Virus record (IMG/VR): IMGVR_UViG_3300046747_000672
Location: 49,763 to 113,762 of that record
Strand: one strand, 5' to 3'
DNA from: a virus
Length of the DNA stretch: 64,000 nt
This document shows, piece by piece, positions 45,345 to 53,733 of this stretch (position 1 is its first letter; each line of letters opens with the position of its first letter). Below the pieces are notes generated by a model that worked only from the letters and a program-made list of their open reading frames with translations, searched no databases and was not told the origin of the DNA. Both the position numbers and the translations under genes were made by a program.

Positions 45345-45857
45345 GTGGAAGAGAAACGCGAGTCTTCGGACTCACGCGCGAATGGTCATCCCTTCTTCGA
45401 GAAGGCGACCGATCGAGTCGAGTACGTCATCGGACTGATGACGGATCGGGTCTGGAACCCGGACACATCGAGGTCTCTTCAGAAGGCGCTGTCCGAGGCA
45501 TGGGGCGTGACCCAAAGCACGATCCGCAACTACTCGGCGGAAGCGAGCCATAGCATGCTCGGCACCGTCCGCGAGCGCCGCGCCGAACTCGCGAAGCAAG
45601 CAGTCGAGACGTTGCTCGAAGTCGCCAAGTCCGAGGTGCAGATGCCGGGCGACCGTGCCGCGAAGGTTTCGGCGAGCAAGGTTCTCCTCGAGTTTGCCGG
45701 CGTCGACAGGCCGGACGAGGACAAGGTCCAGAAGCACATCGTTGCTGGCATGGGCGAGGCGACGCCCGACAAGGCGCGTGAAGTCGTGAGAGCGCTTTTT
45801 GGAGACATCGTCCCTCAGTCAAGCCCAGCCGAACTGGAAGATAGCGGTAAGCGCTGA
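45345..45857 (+). CDS. Terminase small subunit-like protein
   Basis: 170 residues from GTG at 45345. An N-terminal HTH-like segment (LQKALSEAWGVTQSTIRNYS) is followed by a helical oligomerisation-type region (RAELAKQAVETLLEVAKSEV, then ASKVLLEFAGVD). Overlaps the large subunit start by about 59 bases. This order fits DNA-binding TerS; identity is from position and motif, not a full family match. Confidence 0.65.
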   Translation: MEEKRESSDSRANGHPFFEKATDRVEYVIGLMTDRVWNPDTSRSLQKALSEAWGVTQSTIRNYSAEASHSMLGTVRERRAELAKQAVETLLEVAKSEVQMPGDRAAKVSASKVLLEFAGVDRPDEDKVQKHIVAGMGEATPDKAREVVRALFGDIVPQSSPAELEDSGKR

Positions 45858-47259
45858 AGCGCGACGCCGCGTTCTTGCGGCGTACCAGTCTGCCCTGCCA
45901 GAGAATGAATGGGCTGCCGTTCGGGCCTGGTTTCACACGTTCTACCCATTCCAGCTCGAATGGCTGCTCGATCCGTCGCGATTCGCGGTTTGCAACAAGA
46001 GCCGGCAGATCGGCATGTCGCACACGACGGCGGCCCTCGTCGTCCTCTGGGCAGCGATGCTCGGCGAGACGACCACGCTCATTTCGATCGGACAGCGCGA
46101 AGCTGACGAGGTCCAGGCCAAGGCCGAGAAGCACGCAAAGGCTCTCGTGGCGCTCGGATCGAACTGGGCGCGCGCAAGGCCTCACGGTGAGCAGCTGCGC
46201 TTCGCAAGCGGCGGAAGGATCATCGCGGTTCCGAGCTCGAGCGGCGGCCGATCCTTCTCCGGAAACGTCTTCTTGGACGAGTTCGGTTATCTAGAACGAC
46301 CCGCGGAGATCTGGGACGCCGCGGCGGCCGTCACTCTCCATGACGGGAAGTTCCGCGTCGGCAGCACGCCGAACGGTGTCGGGAACGACTTCCATTCGTT
46401 CTGGAGCAACCCGATCAAGAATCGGGGGTGGAGCAAGCACGAGTTCCCGATCGAGCGAGCCATCGCCGATGGGATGCGAGTCGACATCGACGACTGCTGG
46501 AAGATGGCCCGTGGCGACACGCGGCTGTTCGATCAGCTCTTCCGCTGCCAATTTCTGGGCGGCAACCTCCAGTACATTCCGTCGGAGTTCGTCGAGGCGG
46601 CCTCCGTCTCCGACCTCTACACCTACGAGGGGGAATACTTCGCCGGTCTCGACATTGGCCGCACCGTCGATCGCACGGTCCTCGTCGTCGTGCGGAAGCT
46701 TCCGGACGGAATGCGGATGCTTGCGTGGGTCGCGAGCTGCAAGCGCACCGACTCCGACCAGCTTGAGGCCCTCGTGCAATGGGGCTTCGACACGTTCAAA
46801 CTGCGCCGCCTTTGCGTGGACTCGACGGGCATCGGCGCATTTCCGGCCGAACGCATGCAGAAGAAGCACGGTCAGCTACGAGTGGAGCCGGTGAACTTTT
46901 CTCAGCCTGTCAAAGAAGATCTGGCGACGACGCTCTACAGCGCATTCTCCGAGAAGACGCTCAGGATCGCGAAAACGACGTCGGCCATTAGGTTGCCTCA
47001 CGGTACGACCGCGTCGTTGGTGCGTTCGCTCGAGCCGAACGCCGCCGAACAGCTCCGCCAAGACGTTTGCGCTATCCGCCGCGAGGTGACGTCTGCGGGC
47101 AACATTCGGTACGACGCGCCGCACACGGACGAGGGCCACGCGGACAGCGCCTGGGCGCTCGCGTTGGCGCTCCATGCGTGCGGCAAGCCGCCGGGGAAGA
47201 AGCACGAGATTGTTCCGCAGTCCATGCACGCCCAGACCGGCGGGCGGCTGATCGTCTGA
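45799..47259 (+). CDS. terL: Terminase large subunit (ATPase and nuclease)
   Basis: 486 residues from TTG at 45799 (start uncertain). ATPase motif SRQIGMSHTT (68-77) is a Mu gp28-type Walker A with Met in place of the usual Lys; Walker B is VFLDEF (Asp 160, Glu 161). The RNase H-like nuclease has GLDIG (Asp 285), VDSTGIG (Asp 341) and HADSAW (Asp 449). It packages DNA into the procapsid and cuts the concatemer. Confidence 0.88.
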   Translation: METSSLSQAQPNWKIAVSAEARRRVLAAYQSALPENEWAAVRAWFHTFYPFQLEWLLDPSRFAVCNKSRQIGMSHTTAALVVLWAAMLGETTTLISIGQREADEVQAKAEKHAKALVALGSNWARARPHGEQLRFASGGRIIAVPSSSGGRSFSGNVFLDEFGYLERPAEIWDAAAAVTLHDGKFRVGSTPNGVGNDFHSFWSNPIKNRGWSKHEFPIERAIADGMRVDIDDCWKMARGDTRLFDQLFRCQFLGGNLQYIPSEFVEAASVSDLYTYEGEYFAGLDIGRTVDRTVLVVVRKLPDGMRMLAWVASCKRTDSDQLEALVQWGFDTFKLRRLCVDSTGIGAFPAERMQKKHGQLRVEPVNFSQPVKEDLATTLYSAFSEKTLRIAKTTSAIRLPHGTTASLVRSLEPNAAEQLRQDVCAIRREVTSAGNIRYDAPHTDEGHADSAWALALALHACGKPPGKKHEIVPQSMHAQTGGRLIV

Positions 47260-47265
47260 GTCATC

Positions 47266-48684
47266 ATGGAGCAACTTCCGGGAGCGGCTGAAGCGAACGG
47301 CCTCGCCGCGAAGCGCATGTCGCCGCGGGCCAAGCATCTTGCGATGCTCGAGCGCTGGGTCGAAGGCAGCCAGTACGAGGGTATGGCCGACTGGTTCGCG
47401 GACGCCCCAATCAGCGAGAAGGCGCCGTGCTTCGTCGAGCCGATCGTGGCCGATAGCATCGAGAGCCACGTCGACATGGTTCTCGGCGAGGGACGCTTCC
47501 CGGCGATCACTTCGAGGCCTGCGGAGGACGAGAGCGAAGACGACGACGGCGACCCGGAGGACGGGCTCAACGAGGACGACTCGGCGCGGCTCGACAAGCT
47601 GGTCTCCGGCGCCGCCGAGCAAGCGCGCTTCCGCGCCCTCTGCCGCGAGGCCTTGTCGATGGCGATGGGATGCGGGTCGAGCTGCGCCATCTACGGCGCG
47701 CGCGACGGCAAGCTCTTTGGCGACACCGTGAAGGCGCGGTGGTGCCAGCCCGAATTCGGAATCGACGGACGGACGGTCGTCAAGCTCGTCATCGAGTATC
47801 CGTACGTCGACACCTACCAAGACGTCGATGGGACGTGGCGGGTGCGTGCGCGCGTGTTTCGCCGCGAGCTCGACGAGACGAAGGACGTCACCTACAAGCC
47901 GGCCGAAGCCAGGGACGAGAAGGTCGACTGGAAGGGCTCGGTTGCGACGCGCATCGAGCACGGACTCGGGTTCTGCCCGGTCGTCTGGTACCCATTCTTC
48001 CGCGGCGCAAGCATCGTCGGTCAGATCGACGGCCACGCGCCGCACGCGAACTTGCTCGACGAGATTCGAGCGCATGACACCGCTGTCTCCCAGCGTCACC
48101 GCGCCGCGCTCTATGCGGGCGACCCGCAATGGACCGAGTGCGGCGTCGAGCCAGGCTCCAACCCGTCCGACGTTGGCAAGATCACGCCGATGCCGATCAC
48201 CCAGCACGGCGGTCCGCCGAGTGCGGACAACCCGGTCGTCGGTTCGTTCCCGAATTCAGGAAGCGCGCAGACGAACGGGCGCAAGAAGCACCCGGGGACT
48301 GTCTGGCAGTACGAGAACGAGAACGCCAAGGTGGATCTCCACCAGCTCTCCGGTGACGCGCTGAAAGCCATCAGCGAGAACGGGACCGACCTGCGGCTCA
48401 AGATCATGCAGGCGCTCGCCTACGTGCCGCTCGACCCGGAGTCGAGCCACGTCATGCGAGGGAGCCTGTCCGGCAAGGCGCTCGAATCGCTTCGCGAGCG
48501 GCAGTTGAATCGCGACGATCGCATCCGGGACGACTTCGGCGACGGCTTCATGAAACCGAGCGTTCAGATGTTGCTGCGCATTTGTGCGTCGAAGGCCAGC
48601 GGGCTCCGCGTGCGCGGGCTCAAGGCTGCCGCGCCGATTCTGGCGAGGTTCACGCAAGGGGACACGCTTCGTGCCGTGGCTTGA
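47266..48684 (+). CDS. Portal protein, main part
   Basis: 472 residues from ATG at 47266. Structure typical of portal proteins: a helical N-terminus, acidic loop, long beta/alpha core and a C-terminal segment with LRLKIMQALAYVPLDPESSH, MRGSLSGKALESLRERQLNR. The usual C-terminal WGP.F/Y block is missing here and appears in the next frame. It forms the dodecameric head vertex through which DNA passes. Confidence 0.8.
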   Translation: MEQLPGAAEANGLAAKRMSPRAKHLAMLERWVEGSQYEGMADWFADAPISEKAPCFVEPIVADSIESHVDMVLGEGRFPAITSRPAEDESEDDDGDPEDGLNEDDSARLDKLVSGAAEQARFRALCREALSMAMGCGSSCAIYGARDGKLFGDTVKARWCQPEFGIDGRTVVKLVIEYPYVDTYQDVDGTWRVRARVFRRELDETKDVTYKPAEARDEKVDWKGSVATRIEHGLGFCPVVWYPFFRGASIVGQIDGHAPHANLLDEIRAHDTAVSQRHRAALYAGDPQWTECGVEPGSNPSDVGKITPMPITQHGGPPSADNPVVGSFPNSGSAQTNGRKKHPGTVWQYENENAKVDLHQLSGDALKAISENGTDLRLKIMQALAYVPLDPESSHVMRGSLSGKALESLRERQLNRDDRIRDDFGDGFMKPSVQMLLRICASKASGLRVRGLKAAAPILARFTQGDTLRAVA

Positions 48685-49027
48685 GCCGAGCCTATCGCTT
48701 CGCTGGGGGCCCTATGCGAAGCTCGATGGCGACGAGCAGAGCAAGATCGTAACGGCGACCATCGCGGCCAAAGACGCCGGCATCTGCACGACGCGTCAGG
48801 CGGTCGAAAAGGTGGCTCCCGTCTTCGGCACCGAAAACGTGGACGCCGTCCTCGCGGCTCTTGAGAAAGAGGCCGACGAGCGCGCAAAGAAGATGCTCGA
48901 CCAGCAGATGACGCTCGAGCACTCGATGGCGAAACTTGCAAACGGAAGCGAAGCTCCTCCAGGCGGAGAAAAAGGCAAGGACGCGAATCCGAGCGGCGGC
49001 GACGCTGCTGCTTCTGGCGCCGCGTAG
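48671..49027 (+). CDS. Portal C-terminal domain in a second, overlapping frame
   Basis: 118 residues from GTG at 48671, +1 relative to the portal and overlapping its last 14 bases, with AAGGGG 10 bases upstream. It reads LRWGPYAKLDGDEQSKIV, ATIAAKDAGICTTRQAVEKV, a wing/barrel segment that ends most portals. The portal appears split between two frames by a natural frameshift, a real separation or a sequence error. The Lys/Glu/Ala-rich tail continues. Confidence 0.6.
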   Translation: MPWLEPSLSLRWGPYAKLDGDEQSKIVTATIAAKDAGICTTRQAVEKVAPVFGTENVDAVLAALEKEADERAKKMLDQQMTLEHSMAKLANGSEAPPGGEKGKDANPSGGDAAASGAA

Positions 49028-49523
49028 GTACGCCGAGAGTGACTTTGCCGAATCCGTCCTCCTCGCGCGTCTCAACTCGGCCCGCGCGGGCGTAGCCGCT
49101 GCGGACGCGGCACTCGCCAAACTGAAGCTTGAGCCGATGACGCTGTCGGTCGTCAAGGCGGGCGCAGAGGACTACGGTCGCGCAAACGTCGTCGCCAGGA
49201 ATTACTCAACATGGCTGAAGACGTCGCCTCTCGGCGATCTGTCGGCCGATGAGGCGCGAGCGCTCGTCCTGCGGCGCGCGGACCGAATCGCTGCGACGGA
49301 ATCCGCGACCGCGTTCAACGACGGTCTACGGGCTGAAGCGCAGAAGGTGGCACGCGACCGAGACGTGACGCTCTACCGCACGTGGAGCGCGCTCGGCGAC
49401 GCGTGTCCGCTCTGCTGGGACAATCACGGCGACCGCGTGCGGATCAACGAATCCTACCGGAGCGGCGAGGAACCAGGACACGTCCACGTGTCTTGTCGCT
49501 GCTCAGAAGAATACTCGACATGA
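48936..49523 (+). CDS. Phage Mu F-like minor head protein
   Basis: 195 residues from TTG at 48936 (start uncertain, overlapping the previous frame). The C-terminal 70 residues have RIAATESATAFNDGLRAEAQ, YRTWSALGDACPLCWDNHGD and HVHVSCRCSEEY, the MuF/SPP1 gp7 signature with conserved Cys and His. Such proteins attach to the portal and may be injected with DNA. Confidence 0.75.
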   Translation: MQTEAKLLQAEKKARTRIRAAATLLLLAPRRYAESDFAESVLLARLNSARAGVAAADAALAKLKLEPMTLSVVKAGAEDYGRANVVARNYSTWLKTSPLGDLSADEARALVLRRADRIAATESATAFNDGLRAEAQKVARDRDVTLYRTWSALGDACPLCWDNHGDRVRINESYRSGEEPGHVHVSCRCSEEYST

Positions 49524-49717
49524 AACTCTGCGCCATTTGCTGCACGCTGAACGAAGACGCCACGACGTGCCTCGCTTGTGGCGAGGCCTCGTGGGCGGAC
49601 GACGATAGCGAAGCAGCCAAAGCGCCGCCGGAACCATCGGAGCCGACGGACGACAAGCAAGACCCAGCGTCGACGCAGCCTGACTTCCGTAGCGCCGGGC
49701 GGCGTGGCCGGCGGTGA
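49520..49717 (+). CDS. Small zinc-finger protein
   Basis: 65 residues from ATG at 49520 (ATGA). LCAICCTLNEDATTCLACGE is a four-Cys zinc ribbon; the rest is acidic and low-complexity. Function unknown. Confidence 0.6.
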   Translation: MKLCAICCTLNEDATTCLACGEASWADDDSEAAKAPPEPSEPTDDKQDPASTQPDFRSAGRRGRR

Positions 49718-50148
49718 GAAACGTCTGTATCGAGGTCCCTCTCGGCAGCACGTCGCCAGCGGCTGCGTCCACGGCAGCAGGATTGTCTGCCGGCGGGTTT
49801 TCGAAATGGCGCCAGCTCGCGTTCGTCGCAACCGTTACGGGCGCTACAGGCGGAGCGCTGGACGTCTACGTGCAGCACTCGCCGGACGGCGTGACCTGGT
49901 ACGACTACATCCACTTCACGCAGGCGGCGGCTGCTGCCTCCGCGGTGACCTACTTCTATTCGCCGACGGTCGACAACGACAGCATCGTCGCGATCGGAAA
50001 AAACACGACACCGGCGCTCGCCGCCAACACGGCGGTCGGCGGCCCGTGGTTTGACCAGCTCCGTGTGCTCTACGTCGCGGGCGCGTCAACGAGCGCGGGG
50101 GCGGCGCAGGTCGTCAACGTGCTTTGCGGCATGCCGGAGCAAGGATGA
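49714..50148 (+). CDS. Putative head decoration protein
   Basis: 144 residues from GTG at 49714 (GTGA). Beta-rich with alternating Ala/Val/Thr, including QHSPDGVTWYDYIHFTQAAA. The segment resembles one in the protein at 53292 (QVSDDNSTWYNLAGDA), so the two may be related decoration or spike proteins. Surface location is inferred. Confidence 0.6.
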   Translation: MRNVCIEVPLGSTSPAAASTAAGLSAGGFSKWRQLAFVATVTGATGGALDVYVQHSPDGVTWYDYIHFTQAAAAASAVTYFYSPTVDNDSIVAIGKNTTPALAANTAVGGPWFDQLRVLYVAGASTSAGAAQVVNVLCGMPEQG

Positions 50149-50528
50149 GCATCTCGCGCGTTCTCGACGCGAGCGGCAACGTTCAGCCGCACACGTTTCA
50201 GATTGGCGGCGGAACGGACGAGGTGGTGCCACCCGCGTGGGCGACGAGGCAGCACGCGCCGTTGCCTGTTGCGCCTGTCGCTGCGCCCATGGCCCACGTG
50301 GCCACGCAGGCAATCCAGTCCGCATCGCCTGACCCCAAACGCTCGCCAAGCGGCGCCGTCCTGTCGACCAAGCAATTGCTTGCCGACCTACGCGCACGGC
50401 TACGGGTCGTCGAACGCGAGATCAAGGTTCGCAAGTCGCTCGACCAAGAGCGCGATCAGATCCGACGGCTCATCAAAGCCGCGCAGCAAGAACGAGACAA
50501 CGTGCGCCGCATTCGCGCGGCCGGCTGA
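50145..50528 (+). CDS. Hypothetical protein with coiled coil
   Basis: 127 residues from ATG at 50145 (ATGA). Pro/Ala-rich first half, then a long helix (TKQLLADLRARLRVVEREIK, then QERDQIRRLIKAAQQERDNV). A scaffold- or assembly-related role is possible. Confidence 0.55.
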   Translation: MSISRVLDASGNVQPHTFQIGGGTDEVVPPAWATRQHAPLPVAPVAAPMAHVATQAIQSASPDPKRSPSGAVLSTKQLLADLRARLRVVEREIKVRKSLDQERDQIRRLIKAAQQERDNVRRIRAAG

Positions 50529-50552
50529 CCACGAAAAGAAGGGCATTCGACC

Positions 50553-50963
50553 ATGGCAACGATCACCGGGACCCTCCGCGGGTGCAACCTCAAGAACAAG
50601 GCCAACCAGGGCGCCGGCACGACGACCCGCGACGGCCTTGAGGTGTGGGAACTCACCTACGATTTCGCGGCCTATACAGGCTCGAGCGACGACGCGACCG
50701 TGACTGGCGTGCCGGCCGCCATCAGCGCCCGTGTGCGCGACGGCAAGACCCGCACGCTCCTCTGGGGCGCGCCCGCGTACTGCGGCGCCGACGCGAACAA
50801 CCAGCCCGTGAACTTCTGCGGCACCTCCGTCGCCGCGCTCACCATCTCCACGAACGACTTCACCGGCGAGCTCTGCACCGTGAACACCGTGTCGACCGAG
50901 GTCACGGCTACCAGCGGCGTGACCGCTGGCGTCGGGATCCTCGTCGGCGTCGCGGTGACCTGA
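50553..50963 (+). CDS. Putative head structural protein
   Basis: 136 residues from ATG at 50553. Beta-rich with TATSGVTAGVGILVGVAVT at its end and repeated Thr/Ala. Structural role inferred from composition and position between head genes. Confidence 0.5.
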   Translation: MATITGTLRGCNLKNKANQGAGTTTRDGLEVWELTYDFAAYTGSSDDATVTGVPAAISARVRDGKTRTLLWGAPAYCGADANNQPVNFCGTSVAALTISTNDFTGELCTVNTVSTEVTATSGVTAGVGILVGVAVT

Positions 50964-50970
50964 TTCGCCG

Positions 50971-51255
50971 ATGAACATCGAACCGACCGGAGGCTACGTC
51001 GCCGTCACGTTTCTCGACGATTACGACGCAGATGAGAAAGAGGGCGAGGTGGAGCGCTACGACGCGACGCCTGCAAACTCGTCGCCTTCGGCCGTGTGCT
51101 TCGCGCAGTGTGATGGCGTCGGCAAGGAGGTCAAGCGCTGCAAGCGCGGCGACATCGTCCTTGTCATGGAGTACGCGCGCGCGAACGGAATCAAGATCAG
51201 CGATGACGCCATGCTGGTCGACCAGTGGAACATTGTCGGTATCGTGAAGCAGTAG
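50971..51255 (+). CDS. GroES-like candidate
   Basis: 94 residues from ATG at 50971. YVAVTFLDDYDADEKEGEVE, then CKRGDIVLVMEYARANGIKI and MLVDQWNIVGIVKQ follow the beta-barrel order of GroES (core with RGDxVLV and a C-terminal return strand). Phage co-chaperonins (for example T4 gp31) help fold the capsid, and this gene sits just before the scaffold and capsid genes. No mobile-loop sequence can be recognised. Confidence 0.45.
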   Translation: MNIEPTGGYVAVTFLDDYDADEKEGEVERYDATPANSSPSAVCFAQCDGVGKEVKRCKRGDIVLVMEYARANGIKISDDAMLVDQWNIVGIVKQ

Positions 51256-51339
51256 CGAACTGAAATAGGCGAGCTCCATCGAGCCTGCCGAACCCATACG
51301 GGCCGCCGCCGGATTCAACGGGCGAAAGGGTAGACGAGC

Positions 51340-52095
51340 ATGAGTCAGTCGAACGTCGAAGTTCCGCCTGTGGTCCCGGCCGTGGCGCCTCCTGCTGTTC
51401 CGGCGCCGCCGGCAACGCCAGTCGCAGCGCCAACGCCCGTCGCGGTTGCGCCGGTAGCGGCAGTCACTCCGGCGCCGGCAACGCCAGCCGCTCCCGTCGT
51501 GTCGCCTCCGGCCGATGAGCCGAGTTGGTTCAAGCCTCGTATCGATCAGGCGAAGCGCTCGGGGAAGACCGAGGTCCTCTCCGCTCTCGGCGTGAAGGAC
51601 GAAGCAGAAGCGAAGGCGCTCCTCGACAAGGCACGCGCCGTCGAGGAAGCCGCCAAGACCGAGCTCCAGAAGGCGAAAGAGAAGGCGGACGGTTTCGAGA
51701 CGCGCGCCAAGCGAGCCGACGCGCTGGAAGCCGCCGTCAAGTCGCAGTCCGACATTGAGCTCGCGAGCCTGACCGAGGCGCAACGCGCGATCGTGGCCGA
51801 CATCATCGGCGATGATCCGGCGACGATCGTCCAGAAGCTCCCGAAGTTGAAGGCGTCGTGGGCGACTGCTGCTCCGGCGGCGGCGCAGGCGGCGGCGCAG
51901 GTCGTTGCTGCACCGCTTGCACCGGCAGCGCCACTTCCCGCTCCGGCAACCACAAGCCCGCCGCCGAACGCGCCAGGCGGCTCGACGGTCGCAACGCCTG
52001 ACCACAAGGCCGAATACGTCGCACTCAAAGCGAAGAACCCGCACCAAGCGGCGCTCTACCTGAACGCCTACAGCGACAAGATTTACCCGCGCTAG
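51340..52095 (+). CDS. Scaffold protein
   Basis: 251 residues from ATG at 51340. An extremely Pro/Ala/Val-rich N-terminal 50 residues precede an acidic/basic coiled coil (EAEAKALLDKARAVEEAAKT). The end is KAEYVALKAKNPHQAALYLN, then AYSDKIYP. The layout and its place directly before the capsid gene indicate a head scaffold, which guides shell assembly and is later lost. Confidence 0.75.
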   Translation: MSQSNVEVPPVVPAVAPPAVPAPPATPVAAPTPVAVAPVAAVTPAPATPAAPVVSPPADEPSWFKPRIDQAKRSGKTEVLSALGVKDEAEAKALLDKARAVEEAAKTELQKAKEKADGFETRAKRADALEAAVKSQSDIELASLTEAQRAIVADIIGDDPATIVQKLPKLKASWATAAPAAAQAAAQVVAAPLAPAAPLPAPATTSPPPNAPGGSTVATPDHKAEYVALKAKNPHQAALYLNAYSDKIYPR

Positions 52096-52139
52096 CCACC
52101 TTCGCCGGCGCGCTGACCACATCCAAAGGAACAGCCACG

Positions 52140-52173
52140 CCGGCAGCTTGCCGGGATGCCGGGGTCTGCCCGG
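52140..52173 (+). other. Tandem hairpins in the major capsid leader
   Basis: CCGGCA-GCT-TGCCGG (52140-52154) and CCGGG-GTCTG-CCCGG (52159-52173) form two consecutive hairpins 24 bases before the capsid ATG. No T-run follows. They may mark an mRNA processing or stability site for the most abundant structural protein, or act as a weak terminator. Confidence 0.4.
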
Positions 52174-52197
52174 TCTCTTGAAACAAGGAAAGCACCG

Positions 52198-53292
52198 ATG
52201 CCCATCTCCCGTGCACAACTGCCCGAAGAGTTCTTCGATCGAACCTCGGCAACGCTTCTGGCTCAGCCCGAGCCGCAGTACCTCTACGCGCGTCTTTTCA
52301 TGCGCGCGATGAACATTCAGCTCGGCCTCCCGACCACGCTCGGCCGCGCTGGCTATGAAATCGGCGGACAGGGCGCGCCATACACCGCAGCGGAGGCCGA
52401 CCGGCTGATGTTGTCGGATGACATGGCCACCGAGGTTTACGCCGCGAAGGCCGACTTCACCGGTGAGCCTGGCCACATCATGAAGTTCAACCGCCCGAAG
52501 TACGCCAACACGACGTACACGCAGGCGGTTCGCGAGGTCGGAACGAACCAGTCCGTCTCGACGACCCCGATCTCAGCGTCGAGCGAGCAAGCGCTTTTGC
52601 AAATCAAGCGCTTCGCTGGTCCGTACGATCAGGACAACGGCCGCGTCGCGCCGTACGGACTGGACGCGTTCGACGCTTCGATGGGCGTGCACGATCTGAC
52701 GAAGTTCGTCGGCACGCACTTGAAGCGCGACTTCCACCGCACACTCGACGCGTTCTGGGTGACGCTCGCCGACCTCGCGTCGACCACTGCCTACCCGTAC
52801 GGGATGTCAGCCGCGAACGACGCGACCACCAAAGGTCAGTTCCCGCTGACCTACGAGTTCATGTCGCGCGTGTCCAAGTCGATGGACGAGTCGAATCTGC
52901 CGACGCTCGGCGACGGGCGACGCATTCTCGTCGTGACCCCGACCGGGAAAAAGCAACTCAAGGACGACCCGCAGTTCGCGCGGTACGCCGAGTTCTACAA
53001 GGAAGCGAACCCGCTCTTCCCGGGGTGGTTCGGCAGCACGGCGGAGTTCCACTGCTTCATGTCGAACACGCTCACCATCACGTCGAACTCGTCGTCGATC
53101 AATATCCACAACGGGCACGCGATCGCCCCCGGCGCGTTCCTCGGTGGCCGCGGCAAGACGATCGATGTTCGCGCAGCGTCGGATGACAACTACGGCGAGA
53201 CCGCCAAGGTCATCTGGCTCGCGTACCTCGCCCTTGGCCTCGCCGACAACCGCTTCATCGTGAAGCTGTCCTACACGGAGGACGTCTCGTAA
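52198..53292 (+). CDS. Major capsid protein
   Basis: 364 residues from ATG at 52198, with AAGGAA eight bases before; an earlier start at 52156 would run through the hairpins. HK97-type composition with FARYAEFYKEANPLFPGWFG, RGKTIDVRAASDDNYGETAK and AYLALGLADNRFIVKLSYTE at the end. It follows the scaffold. It forms the icosahedral shell. Confidence 0.82.
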   Translation: MPISRAQLPEEFFDRTSATLLAQPEPQYLYARLFMRAMNIQLGLPTTLGRAGYEIGGQGAPYTAAEADRLMLSDDMATEVYAAKADFTGEPGHIMKFNRPKYANTTYTQAVREVGTNQSVSTTPISASSEQALLQIKRFAGPYDQDNGRVAPYGLDAFDASMGVHDLTKFVGTHLKRDFHRTLDAFWVTLADLASTTAYPYGMSAANDATTKGQFPLTYEFMSRVSKSMDESNLPTLGDGRRILVVTPTGKKQLKDDPQFARYAEFYKEANPLFPGWFGSTAEFHCFMSNTLTITSNSSSINIHNGHAIAPGAFLGGRGKTIDVRAASDDNYGETAKVIWLAYLALGLADNRFIVKLSYTEDVS

Positions 53293-53717
53293 TGACCTTC
53301 CCCGCACGATACACATCCGCCACTGGCGGCTCTGGAGACCTCACTGCGGCGCCTGTTGCCGGCACGACCACTGGCGGCACGGCGCTCGCTACGGCAAGCG
53401 TGGAGCCCGGCAGCCTGTCCTGCCTGTTCACCGTGCTCGCCGAAACGAACACGATCACCATCACCGGCAAGTTCCAGGTCTCGGACGACAACTCCACCTG
53501 GTACAACCTTGCCGGCGACGCGCAGAACCCGGCGAACGTTGCGATCGCAACCGGCACCGCTGGAGCCGACACGGCCGTCAGCGTCGTTCTGCCTGTGCCG
53601 CTTTCGGCGCTCGGCTGGAAGTACGTGCGCCCCGCCATCGTGAACGGTGTAGCGACCGGCGCGTCTGGCGATACGTACTCGTTCAGCTTCCGCTACCGGC
53701 GCCTCAGCGGGTTCTGA
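53292..53717 (+). CDS. Putative head decoration or adaptor protein
   Basis: 141 residues (TAATG). Beta-rich with alternating Ala/Thr/Val (TTTGGTALATASVEPGSLSC) and QVSDDNSTWYNLAGDA. Similar segments occur in the protein at 49714. It may decorate the head or join the neck. Confidence 0.55.
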   Translation: MTFPARYTSATGGSGDLTAAPVAGTTTGGTALATASVEPGSLSCLFTVLAETNTITITGKFQVSDDNSTWYNLAGDAQNPANVAIATGTAGADTAVSVVLPVPLSALGWKYVRPAIVNGVATGASGDTYSFSFRYRRLSGF

Positions 53718-53733
53718 TCGGGCGCACTGACAG

